DNA from: Aquidulcibacter sp.
GTDB lineage: Bacteria > Pseudomonadota > Alphaproteobacteria > Caulobacterales > Aquidulcibacteraceae
NCBI RefSeq assembly: GCF_020253525.1
Contig: NZ_JADCBK010000099.1
Location: 1 to 59,306, forward strand
Length of the DNA stretch: 59,306 bases
Direction of reading: 5' to 3'
Shown here: positions 34,396 through 41,647 of the stretch, in pieces
How positions within the stretch are numbered: the first letter of the stretch is position 1
How the letters are laid out: the number at the start of each line of letters is the position of its first letter
The notes under the pieces: generated by a model
Databases searched by the model: none
Seen by the model: only the letters and a program-made list of their open reading frames with translations
Told to the model about the DNA's origin: nothing
Translations under genes and position numbers: made by a program

Positions 34396-34956
34396 ATGAG
34401 CGATCAAGATCAAGAAGCGAGCCCGAACCTGCCAAATCAACAAGTCGAGGCGAAAGCCTTCTTGCTGAATAGTTCGCCCAGCCACTTGCTGCATCGCGCG
34501 CAACAGGCGGCAGCCGATCTGCACGCCGCCGCCCTTGGGGCCAACGGGCTAACCCAACGCCAGTTCGCGGTCTTGGCCGTATTGGCCGAGCAAGATGGTG
34601 TTTCACAAAGCGAACTGGTGGTGCGAACCGGCATTGATCGCTCAACCCTCGCAGAGATGGTAGCGCGGATGGAGGCCAAGGGCCTGACGCAGCGGACCAA
34701 ATCGGTGACAGACAGCCGCGCCAATTCGGTGACGCTGACCTCGACTGGCCGGGCCATGTATGAAGAAGCGCTGCCAAAGCTTGCAGAGGTGGACGCCTTA
34801 GTCCTCGCGCGGCTTCCCGCCAGCAAACGCGCGAGCTTCGTGGACCTTCTGACCCGCTTGGCAATCCCCTCCGCCGCTGTGGATGAAACCAAGGAAGGCG
34901 GCAAAAAGAAGAAAGACAAGAAGAAGAAAAAGAAGAAAGAGAAAAAGGCCAAATAG
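34396..34956 (+). CDS. MarR-family regulator with lysine-rich tail
   Basis: About 186 residues. The MarR winged helix lies around 45-130 (LTQRQFAVLAVLAEQDGVSQ, then RTGIDRSTLAEMVARMEAKG and a TDSRANSVTLTSTG wing). The last 20 or so residues are almost entirely Lys with a few Glu and Asp, an unusual cationic tail that could add DNA or RNA binding. ATG 34396 is the first sensible start; the upstream frame to 34273 overlaps the divergent NUDIX promoter. A thioesterase gene follows after 62 bases. Confidence 0.82.
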   Translation: MSDQDQEASPNLPNQQVEAKAFLLNSSPSHLLHRAQQAAADLHAAALGANGLTQRQFAVLAVLAEQDGVSQSELVVRTGIDRSTLAEMVARMEAKGLTQRTKSVTDSRANSVTLTSTGRAMYEEALPKLAEVDALVLARLPASKRASFVDLLTRLAIPSAAVDETKEGGKKKKDKKKKKKKEKKAK

Positions 34957-35018
34957 CCACTGCCCGTCCGTGCACTTCGGCTATAGACCACATGGTCTAG
35001 GGCTGATAGCACCTGCGC

Positions 35019-35471
35019 ATGACAAACATTCCTTCTGGCTTTAGCCCGCATGCCCGCAAAAGCCCCGTCACCGATCCATGGCAGCCGCTTTATGCCCGAA
35101 CCGATCAGGGCGTTTATGAATTAGGCTTTATTCTGGATACATGCCATTGTAATGGCCGCGGTCTGCTTCATGGCGGGGTGATTGCCGCTTTAGCGGATAA
35201 TGCGATGGGCCTATCGCTGGGCATGGCGCGTCTTCAACAGGGTCAGGCTGAAGCAGGTAAAGCACAAGCTGTTTCAGGTATCGTGACGACATCGCTGCAG
35301 GTTGACTATATCGAAAGAGCACAAATCGGCCAGTGGATCTCCATTGTGCCGCGTGTGGTAACTGCCTCACGAAGAACAGGCCTTACAGATGCATTGATTT
35401 ATGCCGATAACATCCTCATTGCTCGGGCACATGCCAGCTTTAAAGTCCTCATTTCAGAAACAGACACATGA
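35019..35471 (+). CDS. PaaI/YbgC-type acyl-CoA thioesterase (hotdog fold)
   Basis: 150 residues with the hotdog pattern: CNGRGLLHGGVIAALADNAMG carries the helix-start HGG...D of PaaI-like thioesterases, followed by the strand TTSLQVDYIERAQIGQWI. The expected reaction is hydrolysis of an acyl- or aryl-CoA. Its stop overlaps the start of a TetR gene by four bases, so regulator and enzyme are likely co-expressed. Confidence 0.85.
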   Translation: MTNIPSGFSPHARKSPVTDPWQPLYARTDQGVYELGFILDTCHCNGRGLLHGGVIAALADNAMGLSLGMARLQQGQAEAGKAQAVSGIVTTSLQVDYIERAQIGQWISIVPRVVTASRRTGLTDALIYADNILIARAHASFKVLISETDT

Positions 35472-36058
35472 CGATTGAAGTTCCAGAAACACATCTGCCC
35501 ACGCCCGCATCGCCCATGGGCACGAAAGAGCGACTGATCGCTGCTTCCCTGTCTCTCTTCCAAGCTAAGGGCTATCACGGGGTTTCGATCTCCGATATTT
35601 TGGACGCGACCGACCTGCCCAAAGGCTCGCTGTATCATCACTTTCCAGGTGGCAAAGAAGAATTGGCGATCGCGGCGGTTGCATTCATTGCCGATGAGGT
35701 TGACGCCAAGCTCGCCGCAGAATTTGCCAAGAACAAGCGGGCCGGAGCGGTCTTGTTGGAATTGGCGAACGAATGCGTCATGTGGTTGCGACGCACCGAC
35801 TTTACCCAAACACCCCTTCTGGGCCTGTTAGCGGCCAGTCCGGGGGAAAGCGCCCTCACCCAAGCAGTTTGTGATGCGCAAAAACGCTGGCTAGCCCGCT
35901 TTGAAACAGCTTTGGGCGGAACAGAAGATGCCCATGACAAAGCCTGTCTGGCGCTGGCAAGCCTTGAAGGCGGCATCAGCCTTGCCCGCATGGCACGCTC
36001 AAGTGATCTGTTGATTCGCTCGGTGACTTTGGCCGCACTTCATATCAACCAACGCTGA
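35468..36058 (+). CDS. TetR-family transcriptional regulator
   Basis: 196 residues. The TetR DNA-binding domain is at about 17-65: GTKERLIAASLSLFQAKGYHGVSISDILDATDLPKGSLYHHFPGGKEEL. The GSLYHHF signature is complete. The C-terminal ligand domain resembles the LmrA/YxaF group. It overlaps the thioesterase gene by ATGA and ends 20 bases before the convergent flaF. Confidence 0.92.
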   Translation: MTIEVPETHLPTPASPMGTKERLIAASLSLFQAKGYHGVSISDILDATDLPKGSLYHHFPGGKEELAIAAVAFIADEVDAKLAAEFAKNKRAGAVLLELANECVMWLRRTDFTQTPLLGLLAASPGESALTQAVCDAQKRWLARFETALGGTEDAHDKACLALASLEGGISLARMARSSDLLIRSVTLAALHINQR

Positions 36059-36078
36059 TTGAGCGCGGCCCAAGGGAA

Positions 36079-36480
36079 TTAGGCTTGTTCAGCGCCCTGC
36101 AGGGTTGCTTCATTTTGCCGTTCAATCTGGCTGGCCAAGCCTTGCATAATGGTGCGGTTGATATCGATCAAAGGCTCAACATCTTCGCCCTTTTGCATCA
36201 CTTCGCTGGAATAGCGGCTGACCCACAGGCTCAACGAAATAATGGACGCACGCAAATTCTCGGGCAAAGCATTGTCAGGGTTTGCGCAATCGGCCGCCAT
36301 AAAGGACCAGACACGCCGGTTCCAATCCAGCGCGTCCATACGGCGGGCAATCTCGTGTCGCGGCAGATCTTGAATATCCATCAGCGCGCGGGTCACTTGC
36401 CCGAACAGCCGATACTCAATCTCACGCGGCGTTTCGACTCGTTGTTGCGCCTTCTGATACGCTCTGAGCGACATGCTCAA
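36079..36480 (-). CDS. flaF: Flagellin biosynthesis regulator FlaF
   Basis: 133 residues matching FlaF of alphaproteobacteria: it opens with a short segment ending [19 protein letters not shown] and has [37 protein letters not shown]. In Caulobacter, FlaF is needed for flagellin translation and secretion, opposing FlbT. The gene overlaps the end of flbT by 59 bases in another frame, so the two are co-transcribed. No flagellin gene lies in the window. Confidence 0.93.
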   Translation of the reverse strand: MSMSLRAYQKAQQRVETPREIEYRLFGQVTRALMDIQDLPRHEIARRMDALDWNRRVWSFMAADCANPDNALPENLRASIISLSLWVSRYSSEVMQKGEDVEPLIDINRTIMQGLASQIERQNEATLQGAEQA

Positions 36481-36874
36481 TCCCCTCCATATTCAGCCGT
36501 TCGGCTTCATAATCCATGAGTTTCCGGCATCTGGACAATGCCTTGTAATATTCACCGGTCATGACTTCGCGAGACACATTCACGCATTCTTCCAGAACCG
36601 CGGGAACACGCACAACGCTCATGAACTCTGTCATGCGCAGCGCAAATTCATTGTATTGGTCCGGTGATTCTTGGCCCTGCAAATACATCAACATAATCGG
36701 CAGATAGATGCGACGGACAGGCGTGTTGGCCTCTTCCAATTGCATAATGTCTTTTTCGCGCAGGACCGATGCCTTGTTTTGCAGCAAAAGTGTGGTTCGA
36801 CGATCTCCGTTTTGGACAACGGCACCATTCAGCACGATCTTCTCGTTCGGCTTCAGGGATAGTTTCAGCGGCAT
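36422..36874 (-). CDS. flbT: Flagellin mRNA-binding repressor FlbT
   Basis: 150 residues of the FlbT family, opening [20 protein letters not shown] followed by [23 protein letters not shown]. FlbT binds the 5' leader of flagellin mRNA and promotes its decay until the flagellar hook is built. Start ATG 36874 has AGGAGC seven bases upstream; the open frame extends to 37342 but without homology. First gene of the flbT-flaF pair. TTAACC occurs about 95 bases upstream on the same strand. Confidence 0.95.
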   Translation of the reverse strand: MPLKLSLKPNEKIVLNGAVVQNGDRRTTLLLQNKASVLREKDIMQLEEANTPVRRIYLPIMLMYLQGQESPDQYNEFALRMTEFMSVVRVPAVLEECVNVSREVMTGEYYKALSRCRKLMDYEAERLNMEGIEHVAQSVSEGATTSRNAA

Positions 36875-37112
36875 TTCAAGCTCCTGCGTGCCTAAGGCGC
36901 TGAGGGGATAACGTCGGCATGACGCAATCCTACAACGCAATTTCCTCAGGTAAGATAAACAAACGTGGTTAACGAATGCCTTCACGTGCTGCGGCATGGT
37001 GCGAGTCACGAATTTGTGAGCTAGAACCCTTGTCATCGCTTGACCGCCCTTGGCGTGGCGGGCAACCAAGACAGAAGAGCGCGGCTGTTGTGCGGCGTGG
37101 GGAGATCGAGAC

Positions 37113-37868
37113 TTGGCAGATTGGTTTGCATGGATGGCGACAGCAGATGGTTGGGCGTCGCTGGCAACATTAACCTTGTTGGAGATCGTGCTTGGCATCG
37201 ACAATGTGATCTTCATTTCGATTGCCGCCTCGAAACTGCCCAAGGAACAACAAGCCACCGCGCGTCGCATGGGCTTGGCGCTCGCCCTCATTCTCCGCAT
37301 TATCCTCCTGTCCATGTTGGTTTGGTTAGCAGGGCTTACCAAGCCTTTGTTTGCCTTGATGGGCCATAGTTTCTCAGCCCGAGATTTGATCCTAATCGCT
37401 GGCGGCGGCTATCTCCTCTACAAAGCAACCCTCGAGATCGGCGAAATCGTGCGGTCCAAAGGCGTGGAAGAGCATGCCGGCCCCAAAAACAAGTCGTCCA
37501 AGCTCATGGTCGTGGTGGCACAAATTGCCGTGATTGATGTGATCTTTGCCATCGACTCCATTGTCACCGCGATTGGCATGTCCAACAATCTGGCCATTAT
37601 GGTCACGGCGGTCGTCATCGCCATTGCGGTCATGATGTTTGCCAGCGAAGCCGTCTCGGCCTTTATCGACAAATATGAAACCACCAAAATGCTGGCGCTC
37701 GCTTTCCTCTTGATTGTCGGCATGGTTTTGGTCGCCGATGGCTTTGGTCAACATATTGATCGCACCTATCTTTATGCCGCCATCGCCTTTTCCGTTATGG
37801 TGGAGACCCTCAATATTGTGGTGAAACGCAAGAATGAACGCGAAGGCCAGGATGGCGAAGGGATTTAG
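37113..37868 (+). CDS. TerC/YkoY-family integral membrane protein
   Basis: 251 residues and about seven helices of the TerC superfamily. The diagnostic LTLLEIVLGIDNVIFI motif near the N-terminus and its inverted-topology partner AVIDVIFAIDSIVTAIG are both present with their acidic residues. Members of this family export manganese and protect secreted proteins from mismetallation. I choose the TTG at 37113, preceded by GGGGAG at eight bases, because it gives the usual short N-terminus before the first helix. ATG 37134 is the alternative. Confidence 0.88.
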   Translation: MADWFAWMATADGWASLATLTLLEIVLGIDNVIFISIAASKLPKEQQATARRMGLALALILRIILLSMLVWLAGLTKPLFALMGHSFSARDLILIAGGGYLLYKATLEIGEIVRSKGVEEHAGPKNKSSKLMVVVAQIAVIDVIFAIDSIVTAIGMSNNLAIMVTAVVIAIAVMMFASEAVSAFIDKYETTKMLALAFLLIVGMVLVADGFGQHIDRTYLYAAIAFSVMVETLNIVVKRKNEREGQDGEGI

Positions 37869-37942
37869 GGGGCAAAAAGCTTGGGCGGTTGGGCGCGCGC
37901 AGCGGTTCGCGACCCCGCTTGATCGCCACAGCGGGGGCATGG

Positions 37943-38611
37943 TCATAAACAGGTGATCATGGGCTTTGGCCAACGGCGTGGCGGGGGCAAGGGTGGTGGC
38001 CGTGATCGGCTTTTCTGCAGGATTTGAAACGCCATGGCGTCAAACAGGCTGGTGGGTTCTGTGCCACAGCCGCGCATGACGCGGCGGTTTTGATCGGGCG
38101 CCATCAACAGGCCAGGATGGCGCCGCGCCAAGCTGAAAGCCAAGCGCCGCGCCTTTTTTACCGGATCCTGGATGATGGTTTGAAGATAATCCAGCTGCCG
38201 CCACCAACGGCCAATCGGTACATTTACGGGTGGCAAGGTGGCAGCGTGTGGGGACTGCTCTGACGGGCGGAGCGCGCCAAGCTTTTCCCTAAAGTCAAAC
38301 GTGTGGGCCCCAATCGGGGGCGGAAAAATCCGCAGAAACGGTTTTCTGGCGCGCAACTTCCTCTCTTTCACGCGCGCCAGATTTTCGCACGGATCTTTGG
38401 CAATCAGATCCGGCTCCATATCCAGCGCCATTAAAATCAGAATACGCCGCAAGAAAGCCTCTAACGCCCGCACCCCTTTGACCAAACGCGCCGCCACCGC
38501 CTTACGCACAAACGCCGGCCTGCCCAATAATTCGCTTAGCCCAAGCACGCGGTCGCGGAGGTAGGCGGCTTGCGACAGCGCAAAAACAAAGGGGGTGAGA
38601 GAAAACGACAT
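37943..38611 (-). CDS. Hypothetical protein, about 222 residues
   Basis: I do not recognise this protein. It is basic and Arg/Pro-rich, with a helical N-terminal half (AAYLRDRVLGLSELLGRPAF, then VKGVRALEAFLRRILILMALDMEPDL) and a C-terminal part rich in Arg and Pro. I start at ATG 38611 (MSFSLTPFVFALSQ) because the longer frame to 38713 runs into a repeat copy. The long frame and sensible codon composition support a real gene, but there is no strong ribosome-binding site. It is convergent with the TerC gene. Confidence 0.5.
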   Translation of the reverse strand: MSFSLTPFVFALSQAAYLRDRVLGLSELLGRPAFVRKAVAARLVKGVRALEAFLRRILILMALDMEPDLIAKDPCENLARVKERKLRARKPFLRIFPPPIGAHTFDFREKLGALRPSEQSPHAATLPPVNVPIGRWWRQLDYLQTIIQDPVKKARRLAFSLARRHPGLLMAPDQNRRVMRGCGTEPTSLFDAMAFQILQKSRSRPPPLPPPRRWPKPMITCL

Positions 38612-38710
38612 CACCGAATTTTGGTGGCCGTTTTTAAAGGGTGGGATAGATGGGGATTTGTGCGGCAGGGCAGGATGGATGTGGGCCGCGGTCTTGGCTT
38701 TGGTTCTTTC

Positions 38711-38905
38711 CACTTGGAAGGCCTTTGCCGCAGGCTATGCCTAGGCAAAGGCCGTGTTCGAGTTTGGGCGCGCAAGATGGGGTGTCAAGGGGCGCGCTTC
38801 GCGCGTCGGCGAAGCCGATTTCACCCCTTGACACCCCAACTTGCGCAAAGACGATTGTCCGGCGGCTTCAAGGCAAGCGGAGTGCAGCCTTGAAGCCGTT
38901 CCAAG
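38711..38905 (+). repeat. Three-hairpin structured repeat, copy B
   Basis: Hairpin 1: GCCTTTGCC...GGCAAAGGC (38721 on). Hairpin 2: a stem of about 20 bp, GCAAGATGGGGTGTCAAGGG with its complement near 38822-38845, tipped by CGCGCTTCGCGCG and TCGGCGAAGCCGA. Hairpin 3: GGCTTCAAGGC...GCCTTGAAGCC. After about 40 further bases a GGTGCATTCC repeat follows at 38953. Nearly identical to copy C, except that the small tip hairpin carries G-C where C has A-T, keeping the pair. Confidence 0.85.
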
Positions 38906-39014
38906 CCATTTGGTTGAGGTTCAGCGTCGACAATCTTTAGGGTTGCTTGACCATGGTGCATTCCTGCAGGAAAGCCCCCTTCGGCGGATAGAGCATTTTT
39001 ATCGAAAGCGATTG
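38906..39014. other. Region between repeat copy B and the toxin-antitoxin operator
   Basis: The 3' flank of copy B, CTTGACCATGGTGCATTCC (38945-38963), is shared with the flanks of copies A and E. The rest up to the operator is unassigned. Confidence 0.4.
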
Positions 39015-39039
39015 ATCTATCATACATTGTGTGATAGAT
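39015..39039 (+). promoter_or_regulatory. Operator-like inverted repeat of the toxin-antitoxin operon
   Basis: ATCTATCA, nine bases, TGATAGAT: a perfect 8-bp inverted repeat 22 bases before the toxin start codon. Autoregulation by the antitoxin (alone or with toxin) through such a site is the rule for type II modules; binding here is inferred. Confidence 0.65.
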
Positions 39040-39061
39040 AGCCCCCACAGGATACTTAGCC

Positions 39062-39436
39062 ATGCGCGTCTATATCAACGCATGGTTCGCAAAGTTTGCT
39101 CGGCAAGAGGGAATTGAAGACTTCCAGTTGGTTGAAGCTGTCGTGCGTGCAAATATCGGCCTCATAGACGCGGATTTAGGCGCTGGCGTGATCAAGCAGC
39201 GCGTCTCTCGACAAGGTGCAGGTAAGTCAGGCGGATTTCGGACCATTATCTTCTTTAAGGCGAGACATCGCGCCATTTTCGTGTTCGGCTTTGCCAAAAA
39301 CGCAAAGAAGAACCTGACACAGGAAGAGCTCTTGGAAATGAAACGTGCTTCGCGAGAAATGCTTCACCTTTCGCAAGATCAAATCGACCAACTGGTGAGG
39401 CTTGAAAAACTGAAGGAGATCAGGTTTGGACACTAA
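39062..39436 (+). CDS. RelE/HigB-superfamily toxin
   Basis: 124 residues of the COG4737-type RelE/HigB toxin group: an N-terminal FAKFARQEGIEDFQLVEAV helix pair, then VIKQRVSRQGAGKSGGFRTIIFF and a strand with AIFVFGFAKNAKKNLTQEE. The conserved basic residues needed for mRNA cleavage at the ribosome are present in kind. It is the first gene of a toxin-first operon (as in higBA), overlapping the antitoxin gene by 11 bases. Directly flanked by repeat elements, so it is probably part of an accessory insertion. Confidence 0.87.
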   Translation: MRVYINAWFAKFARQEGIEDFQLVEAVVRANIGLIDADLGAGVIKQRVSRQGAGKSGGFRTIIFFKARHRAIFVFGFAKNAKKNLTQEELLEMKRASREMLHLSQDQIDQLVRLEKLKEIRFGH

Positions 39437-39746
39437 AGTCTATCGGAGCGAGGCTTTGGCCTCAGTGCACGACCTGATGGAGGGCGTGTATGAGATTGGC
39501 GCCATCGATAAGGTGACGATGCGCAGCTTTGATGATGCCTGCCTTGTACCTGTGGCGGACATCACGCCGGAAGCCATTAAATCCATCCGGGAGCGGGAAG
39601 CAGTTTCTCAGCCCGTATTTGCTCGCTACCTCAATGTATCGCGCAATTTGGTTTCCGATTGGGAGCGCGGCGTAAAAAAGCCCGGCGGCCCGGCTTTGCG
39701 CCTGCTCTCCATCGTCAGTCGCAAAGGGCTTGCTGGGATTATTTGA
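39426..39746 (+). CDS. HigA/XRE-type antitoxin
   Basis: 106 residues of the COG2944 group of helix-turn-helix antitoxins. The HTH lies at about 52-82 (IREREAVSQPVFARYLNVSRNLVSDWERG), with the usual KKPGGPALRLL close. It starts at TTG 39426, well placed after AAGGAGA. It should neutralise the upstream toxin and repress the operon at the inverted repeat 39015-39039. Confidence 0.9.
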   Translation: MDTKVYRSEALASVHDLMEGVYEIGAIDKVTMRSFDDACLVPVADITPEAIKSIREREAVSQPVFARYLNVSRNLVSDWERGVKKPGGPALRLLSIVSRKGLAGII

Positions 39747-39825
39747 GGGCGATATCATCCGACATTATTGCATGATTTAAAAGAATTGACCGTCGATGTG
39801 TGCCGTCAACCTTACCGTGCCAGAC

Positions 39826-39917
39826 ATGCGCGTCGCGCCGTAGGGTGCATTCCGACAGGAATGCACCGTTTGCGTTCGCGGTAAGATGGTGCATTCCATA
39901 CATGGAATGCACCCTAC
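39826..39917 (+). repeat. GGTGCATTCC double-hairpin repeat (upstream flank of lipoprotein gene)
   Basis: GTAGGGTGCATTCC-GACA-GGAATGCACC is followed by the linker GTTTGCGTTCGCGGTAAGAT and a second hairpin GGTGCATTCC-ATACAT-GGAATGCACCCTAC. The first 56 bases (39826-39881) recur at 40314-40369 with two differences, so they also form direct repeats around the lipoprotein gene. Confidence 0.85.
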
Positions 39918-39931
39918 GGGGCTGGGTAAAA

Positions 39932-40309
39932 ATGGACCCTAGTGACTACGCGATGCCAACTAAACGGAGCATAATTTGGAAGGGCCATGCGCCTTTATGT
40001 ATGATCGGTTTCGCAATCCTGCTAACCGGTTGTCAGAGAGTGAATAACGACTTCATTTTACGCTCGCCTTCAGGTGAAGTTGTTTCGGCTCAACTTCAGC
40101 TTTGTCGAAAAAATCAGTCATTGATTCAGAGTGGGGCCAGCTTCAAAGGACAAATGGCTATCAGCTGCGAAGGTTCTGGCAAAATCATAGCTCGACTAAA
40201 GGACGGCTCAGTTACAAGCTGTCATATTGGATATGTTACGCCCGGAATGGAGCAAAAGTTCGAGTTTGTCATCAAAGACGGGGCTTGTGGATCGGCGATG
40301 AAATTTTAA
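39932..40309 (+). CDS. Small hypothetical lipoprotein
   Basis: About 125 residues. A basic N-terminus, a hydrophobic stretch (PLCMIGFAILLTGC) and a lipobox LTGC with Cys34 predict a lipoprotein. The mature part is about 90 residues, carrying four further cysteines (in QLCRK, SCEGSG, SCHIG and GACGS) that could form two disulfides. I recognise no family. ATG 39932 has GGGTAAAA before it; ATG 39953 is the alternative and leaves a normal-length signal. The gene fits tightly between two copies of a hairpin repeat, like a cassette. Confidence 0.6.
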   Translation: MDPSDYAMPTKRSIIWKGHAPLCMIGFAILLTGCQRVNNDFILRSPSGEVVSAQLQLCRKNQSLIQSGASFKGQMAISCEGSGKIIARLKDGSVTSCHIGYVTPGMEQKFEFVIKDGACGSAMKF

Positions 40310-40313
40310 AGCA

Positions 40314-40370
40314 ATGCGCGTCGCGCCGTAGGGTGCATTCCGCAAGGAATGCACCGTTTGCGTTCGCGGC
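40314..40370 (+). repeat. GGTGCATTCC hairpin repeat (downstream flank of lipoprotein gene)
   Basis: Single hairpin GTAGGGTGCATTCC-GCAA-GGAATGCACC followed by GTTTGCGTTCGCGG. It matches 54 of 56 bases of the upstream copy at 39826-39881 in the same orientation. Confidence 0.85.
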
Positions 40371-40384
40371 AATCTTGGATTTTG

Positions 40385-40585
40385 TTTCCACTTGGAAGGC
40401 CTTTGCCGCAGGCTATGCCTAGGCAAAGGCCGTGTTCGAGTTTGGGCGCGCAAGATGGGGTGTCAAGGGGCGCGCTTCGCGCGTCGACGAAGTCGATTTC
40501 ACCCCTTGACACCCCAGCTTGCGCAAAGACAATTGTTCGGCGGCTTCAAGGCAAGCGGAGTGCGGCTTGAAGCCGTTCCAAGTCA
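40385..40585 (+). repeat. Three-hairpin structured repeat, copy C
   Basis: Same three-hairpin layout as copy B, about 1.68 kb away in the same direction. Differences are few: the tip mini-hairpin is TCGACGAAGTCGA (G-C to A-T paired change relative to B), and hairpin 3 has lost two bases. It follows the 40328 hairpin repeat by about 15 bases. Confidence 0.85.
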
Positions 40586-41083
40586 AAAAGCCTTCAAGTC
40601 TGCCTTAACCCCTGTGCATGCCCGCCGGAACCCACCCTACAGGGCTGCTATGATTCGTCATCTTAAGCGCTGCTGGACCCCGCTCACGTCAGTTTGATCA
40701 GGCGACGGACATGGATTGGAACGGGCGGGCTTTCTGGCTTTGAAGCGCGCGTGACCTGCCGTTTCGGTCGCAAAGTGACGCCATAGGGTTGATTGTTGGC
40801 CTAGTTTCGGCTGGCAAGCCGTCCATCGCCCCAAGTTTTGCAACCAAAGACGCACAGAAGAGGCCGATCTTGTGCGCGGAATAGCCATGAGAACGGTAAC
40901 TTCCTGCACTGCGTGTGCGGCCCTCATGTTGCGGTCGCGAGAGGCCCATGCTAGAGGCCCCGTCACGCGAGACGAGGTTCTTGTTTCCCAACTGAGAACG
41001 ATCTGTTTTTGCTTTCATTAATCGAACGGGCACCGTCTGCCGCAGTCAAAGCGCGGGGCCTGTCATGCACGTGAGTAGACCCT
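40586..41083. other. Intergenic region upstream of the atp operon
   Basis: About 500 bases before atpH. Minus-strand frames of 102 and 111 codons overlap each other and look like nothing known. The region must contain the atp promoter, but I cannot single out a convincing -35/-10 pair. No tRNA or small RNA structure was recognised. Confidence 0.4.
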
Positions 41084-41644
41084 TTGAGTGGATCAAATCG
41101 CAGCGCCATCAGTGAAGCAGCCCAGCGCTATGGCGCGGCGCTGTTCGACCTGGCGACTGAATCCAAGAAGGTTGCTGCTGTGGAGCAAGACGCGAAGGCG
41201 CTCTTGGCCGCTTGGCAGAACAGCGCGGACCTGCGCGCTGCCTTGACCAGCCCGTTGTTCCCGGTGGAGCAAAAGGCCGCAGCTCTTGGTGCCATCGCCA
41301 AAAAGATGAAGGCAAACGCCATCACGCAAAACTTTCTCGGCCTTGTGGCCCAAAACCGTCGTTCGGCGGATCTGGGCGGCATGCTGGCGGCATTCTTGGG
41401 CCTAGCAGCCCAAGCACGTGGCGCTGTTCTGGCCGAAGTCTCGACTGCAGAGCCCTTGAGTGATGACCAACTCAAGAGCCTGACTGAAGCACTCGGCCGG
41501 GCCTTTAAGGCACCGGTTGATGTAGAAACCACGCTAAAGCCTGAACTTCTTGGCGGCCTCGTCGTCAAGGTTGGTTCCAGGCTGTTCGACGATTCTGTCA
41601 AATCTAAACTCGACGCACTCAAAATTGCGATGAAGGGGGCCTGA
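41084..41644 (+). CDS. atpH: F-type ATP synthase subunit delta
   Basis: 186-residue stator subunit that joins F1 to the peripheral stalk. Family features: SAISEAAQRYGAALFDLA at the N-terminus and LKPELLGGLVVKVGSRLFDDSVKSKLDAL at the C-terminus. The start codon is a TTG (41084) without an obvious ribosome-binding site; the next in-frame alternatives would cut into conserved sequence. First gene of atpHAGD, three bases before atpA. Confidence 0.95.
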   Translation: MSGSNRSAISEAAQRYGAALFDLATESKKVAAVEQDAKALLAAWQNSADLRAALTSPLFPVEQKAAALGAIAKKMKANAITQNFLGLVAQNRRSADLGGMLAAFLGLAAQARGAVLAEVSTAEPLSDDQLKSLTEALGRAFKAPVDVETTLKPELLGGLVVKVGSRLFDDSVKSKLDALKIAMKGA

Positions 41645-41647
41645 GGC

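Noticed and set aside
39826-40370. True integron cassette with attC
   Set aside because: The GTTRRRY/RYYYAAC core is not seen, and no integrase gene is in the window. Kept only as an analogy.
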